Below are positions 62,574-64,000 of a DNA stretch of 64,000 nucleotides, one piece after another; position 1 is the first letter of the stretch, and each line of letters begins with the position of its first letter. Below the pieces are notes generated by a model. It had not been told where the DNA came from. It searched no databases and saw nothing but the letters and a program-made list of their open reading frames with translations. A program made the translations under genes and the position numbers. This stretch comes from Metabacillus crassostreae (GTDB taxonomy: Bacteria > Bacillota > Bacilli > Bacillales > Bacillaceae), in assembly GCF_016908395.1 (NCBI RefSeq), contig NZ_JAFBDU010000002.1, positions 434,001 through 498,000 on the forward strand, in the 5' to 3' direction.

Positions 62574-63791
62574 TTAATTAACTGGTGTGTAATCAACTCC
62601 AGCTGAATAGGTATTTCCTGCATTCCATAGTAAAAATTCTTTAATACCATGTTCATTCAAAGCCCTAATTTGATCTTGTACCTCTTCCTTGCCATATGAC
62701 TGATAATTACCACTGCCTAAATATGATGCAGTAAAGTCTTGCAACCATGGTCTTGAGGTTGGTTTGTTTTTGAGTTCATTTAGCTTTTGATTTTCTAATT
62801 TTGCGTACTCGCTAACAAGTTTATATGGCTCTAGATCGGGCTTTGCAATACCAAAATATGAAGTCCAATGACTAGGATAAATCATTGAAGAAATAACATC
62901 AACATGCTCTGATATTTTTGAAAAATTTTGTCCAATCCCTGGTGCTTCCTTTAACGTTGCTGTATATCCAAATATATCTACAGACACTTCTACTCCATAA
63001 GGCTCTAATTTTTCCTTAGCATATGAAACAAAATCAGTCACAGCTGTTACACGTTTTTGTACATTATCTTGCTTATCGTCACCATATTTCCCTTTACTAT
63101 AAACAAGCTTATCATCACGTCGTTCAAATCCCTCAGGAAACCGCACATAATCAAATTGAATTTCTTCAAAACCAAGTTTAGCTGCTTCAATCGCCATGTT
63201 AACGTTATAATCCCAGACTTCCTTCATAAAAGGATTGACGAATGATTCTCCTCTCCCATTCTTCCAAACTTCCGTTCCTTCTTTAAATGACCATTCTGGC
63301 TTTTGATTCGCCAACACTGTATCTTTAAATACAACAATCCTTGCTATAGGATAAATTTCTTCTTTTTCCATTTCCTTTAATAGCTCTTGCGGATCCTTTA
63401 TGTAGTTTTTACCAATATTGTAGTAAGGTGAGGTTTTCTCAGGTAAATAGGTAAGGTTTCCATGATCATCTTTTACATCAATCACCATCGCATTAAGCTC
63501 TGTGCTCTTTATAAGCTTTTTAAGTTTTTGAAATTTCTCTCCGCCTGCAGAGTGTCCTGTCACATATATTCCTCTAACTGCATCTGGATAAGTAAAGGTA
63601 TAACCCGAATCAAACACAAATCTAGGCATTGACTCCGGAATGCTTTTTATTTGTAGTCCTACTTTATTTTCCACATGATTTTTGCTATTAATTTCTTCTT
63701 TCGTATTTGCTTCAACATCAGTAGAAATAAATAGTATAGTCATTAGAAAAATAATGCTTAAAACAATATGTCGACTATGAAACCGCTGCAT
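62574..63791 (-). CDS. Putative glycoside hydrolase (DUF4015), secreted
   Basis: The 405 aa begin with a signal peptide or anchor (IVLSIIFLMTILFISTDVEA, about 9-29). The rest is a TIM-barrel DUF4015/GHL-type domain: VRGIYVTGHSAGG (about 73), VIDVKDDHGNLTY (about 103), VNMAIEAAKLGFEEIQFDYVRFP (catalytic-like acidic residues, about 195-215), VDIFGYTAT and SMIYPSHW. A role in cell-wall or exopolysaccharide cleavage is inferred; no substrate is known. GGGGGAG ribosome site. Confidence 0.88.
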   Translation of the reverse strand: MQRFHSRHIVLSIIFLMTILFISTDVEANTKEEINSKNHVENKVGLQIKSIPESMPRFVFDSGYTFTYPDAVRGIYVTGHSAGGEKFQKLKKLIKSTELNAMVIDVKDDHGNLTYLPEKTSPYYNIGKNYIKDPQELLKEMEKEEIYPIARIVVFKDTVLANQKPEWSFKEGTEVWKNGRGESFVNPFMKEVWDYNVNMAIEAAKLGFEEIQFDYVRFPEGFERRDDKLVYSKGKYGDDKQDNVQKRVTAVTDFVSYAKEKLEPYGVEVSVDIFGYTATLKEAPGIGQNFSKISEHVDVISSMIYPSHWTSYFGIAKPDLEPYKLVSEYAKLENQKLNELKNKPTSRPWLQDFTASYLGSGNYQSYGKEEVQDQIRALNEHGIKEFLLWNAGNTYSAGVDYTPVN

Positions 63792-64000
63792 CTAATCTCC
63801 CCCATTATTATTATTGATATATTAAGTATAAAGAAAGAACACATGTGTTAAAACTGCAAATTTCGAGGCTATCCGCTACAGATATCTATTTTATATAGTA
63901 TATGCAACATTCCCTTCGGAGATTAGGACAAAACATTATATATATTTGGAATATGGTAAAATACATGAAAAGCTGGTTAAATGCAAATGAGTTCACATAA
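63792..64000. other. Right edge of the window
   Basis: Leader of the DUF4015 gene and AT-rich sequence. No further gene start was identified. Confidence 0.4.

Noticed and set aside
1-64000. CRISPR array or classical antiphage defence system
   Set aside because: No regularly spaced direct repeats of CRISPR size, no cas genes and no complete defence operon were seen; only the dead cytosine methylase hints at former restriction-modification.

Overview
The window is chromosomal DNA of a low-GC, spore-forming Bacillaceae (Bacillus in the broad sense). The evidence is strong Shine-Dalgarno sites, a spore-coat cluster (cotVWXYZ, cotO, spoVIF, yjcA, yjcZ), competence and Clp-adaptor genes (coiA, mecA, spxH, spx), and T-tract terminators. 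Read on the minus strand, most of it follows the Bacillus subtilis order yjbC-spx-yjbE-mecA-coiA-pepF-roxS-yjbH...yjbO-prpE-yjbQ-ten/thi-fabI-cotO-cotZYXWV-yjcA-spoVIF-yjcD-yjcF/G/H-metI-metC. Species-specific insertions interrupt this backbone. The synteny is from memory, not from an alignment.

Layout. 1-1.4 kb: a tyrosine integrase next to the 3' end of a tRNA-Val, probably the edge of an integrated element extending to the left. 1.6-5.3 kb: a TAXI-type TRAP transporter operon. 5.5-7.6 kb: a DoxX-like membrane protein and a NERD nuclease-like protein. 7.8-10.7 kb: metI-metC behind a SAM-I (S-box) riboswitch whose P3 arm is enlarged to about 270 nt. 10.7-13.9 kb: an SsuABC-type ABC transporter operon ending with a SCO1-family protein. 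14-21.7 kb: yjcH, yjcG, yjcF, a DUF421 protein, an MBL hydrolase, helicase YjcD and spoVIF. 21.8-28.6 kb: small spore proteins, a second DUF421 protein, a PAP2/haloperoxidase-family protein, yjcA and the cotVWXYZ-cotO coat cluster. 28.9-36.1 kb: an EAL protein, fabI with a FapR operator, and a TPP-riboswitch thiamine operon (tenI thiO thiS thiG thiF thiD) without tenA. 36.1-39.6 kb: an accessory patch with a collagen-like protein and relics of mobile DNA, including a dead cytosine-5 methyltransferase. 39.8-48.5 kb: yjbQ antiporter, mgtE, rodA, prpE, an RluD-type synthase, NAD kinase and a small (p)ppGpp synthetase. 48.7-53.8 kb: yjbL, yjbK, yjbJ, yjbI, spxH, a Nudix gene, the sRNA RoxS/RsaE with a Rex-type operator, and a 52-bp tandem repeat. 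53.8-64 kb: pepF, coiA, cls, mecA, a TerC-family gene, spx, yjbC and a DUF4015 protein.

How the genes work together. Themes are thiamine and methionine synthesis under metabolite riboswitches, fatty-acid synthesis under FapR, assembly of the outer spore coat, and an Spx/SpxH/MecA proteolysis and redox node with the redox-regulated sRNA RoxS nearby. The most notable signals are the enlarged S-box P3 arm, a dispersed repeat family whose stem arms covary between copies, a 5 x 21 bp phased TATTTGC array, a matching CxxC...HxxH zinc-binding N-terminus on both YjcD and CoiA, and a pepF with two ribosome-binding sites that could give secreted and cytosolic forms.
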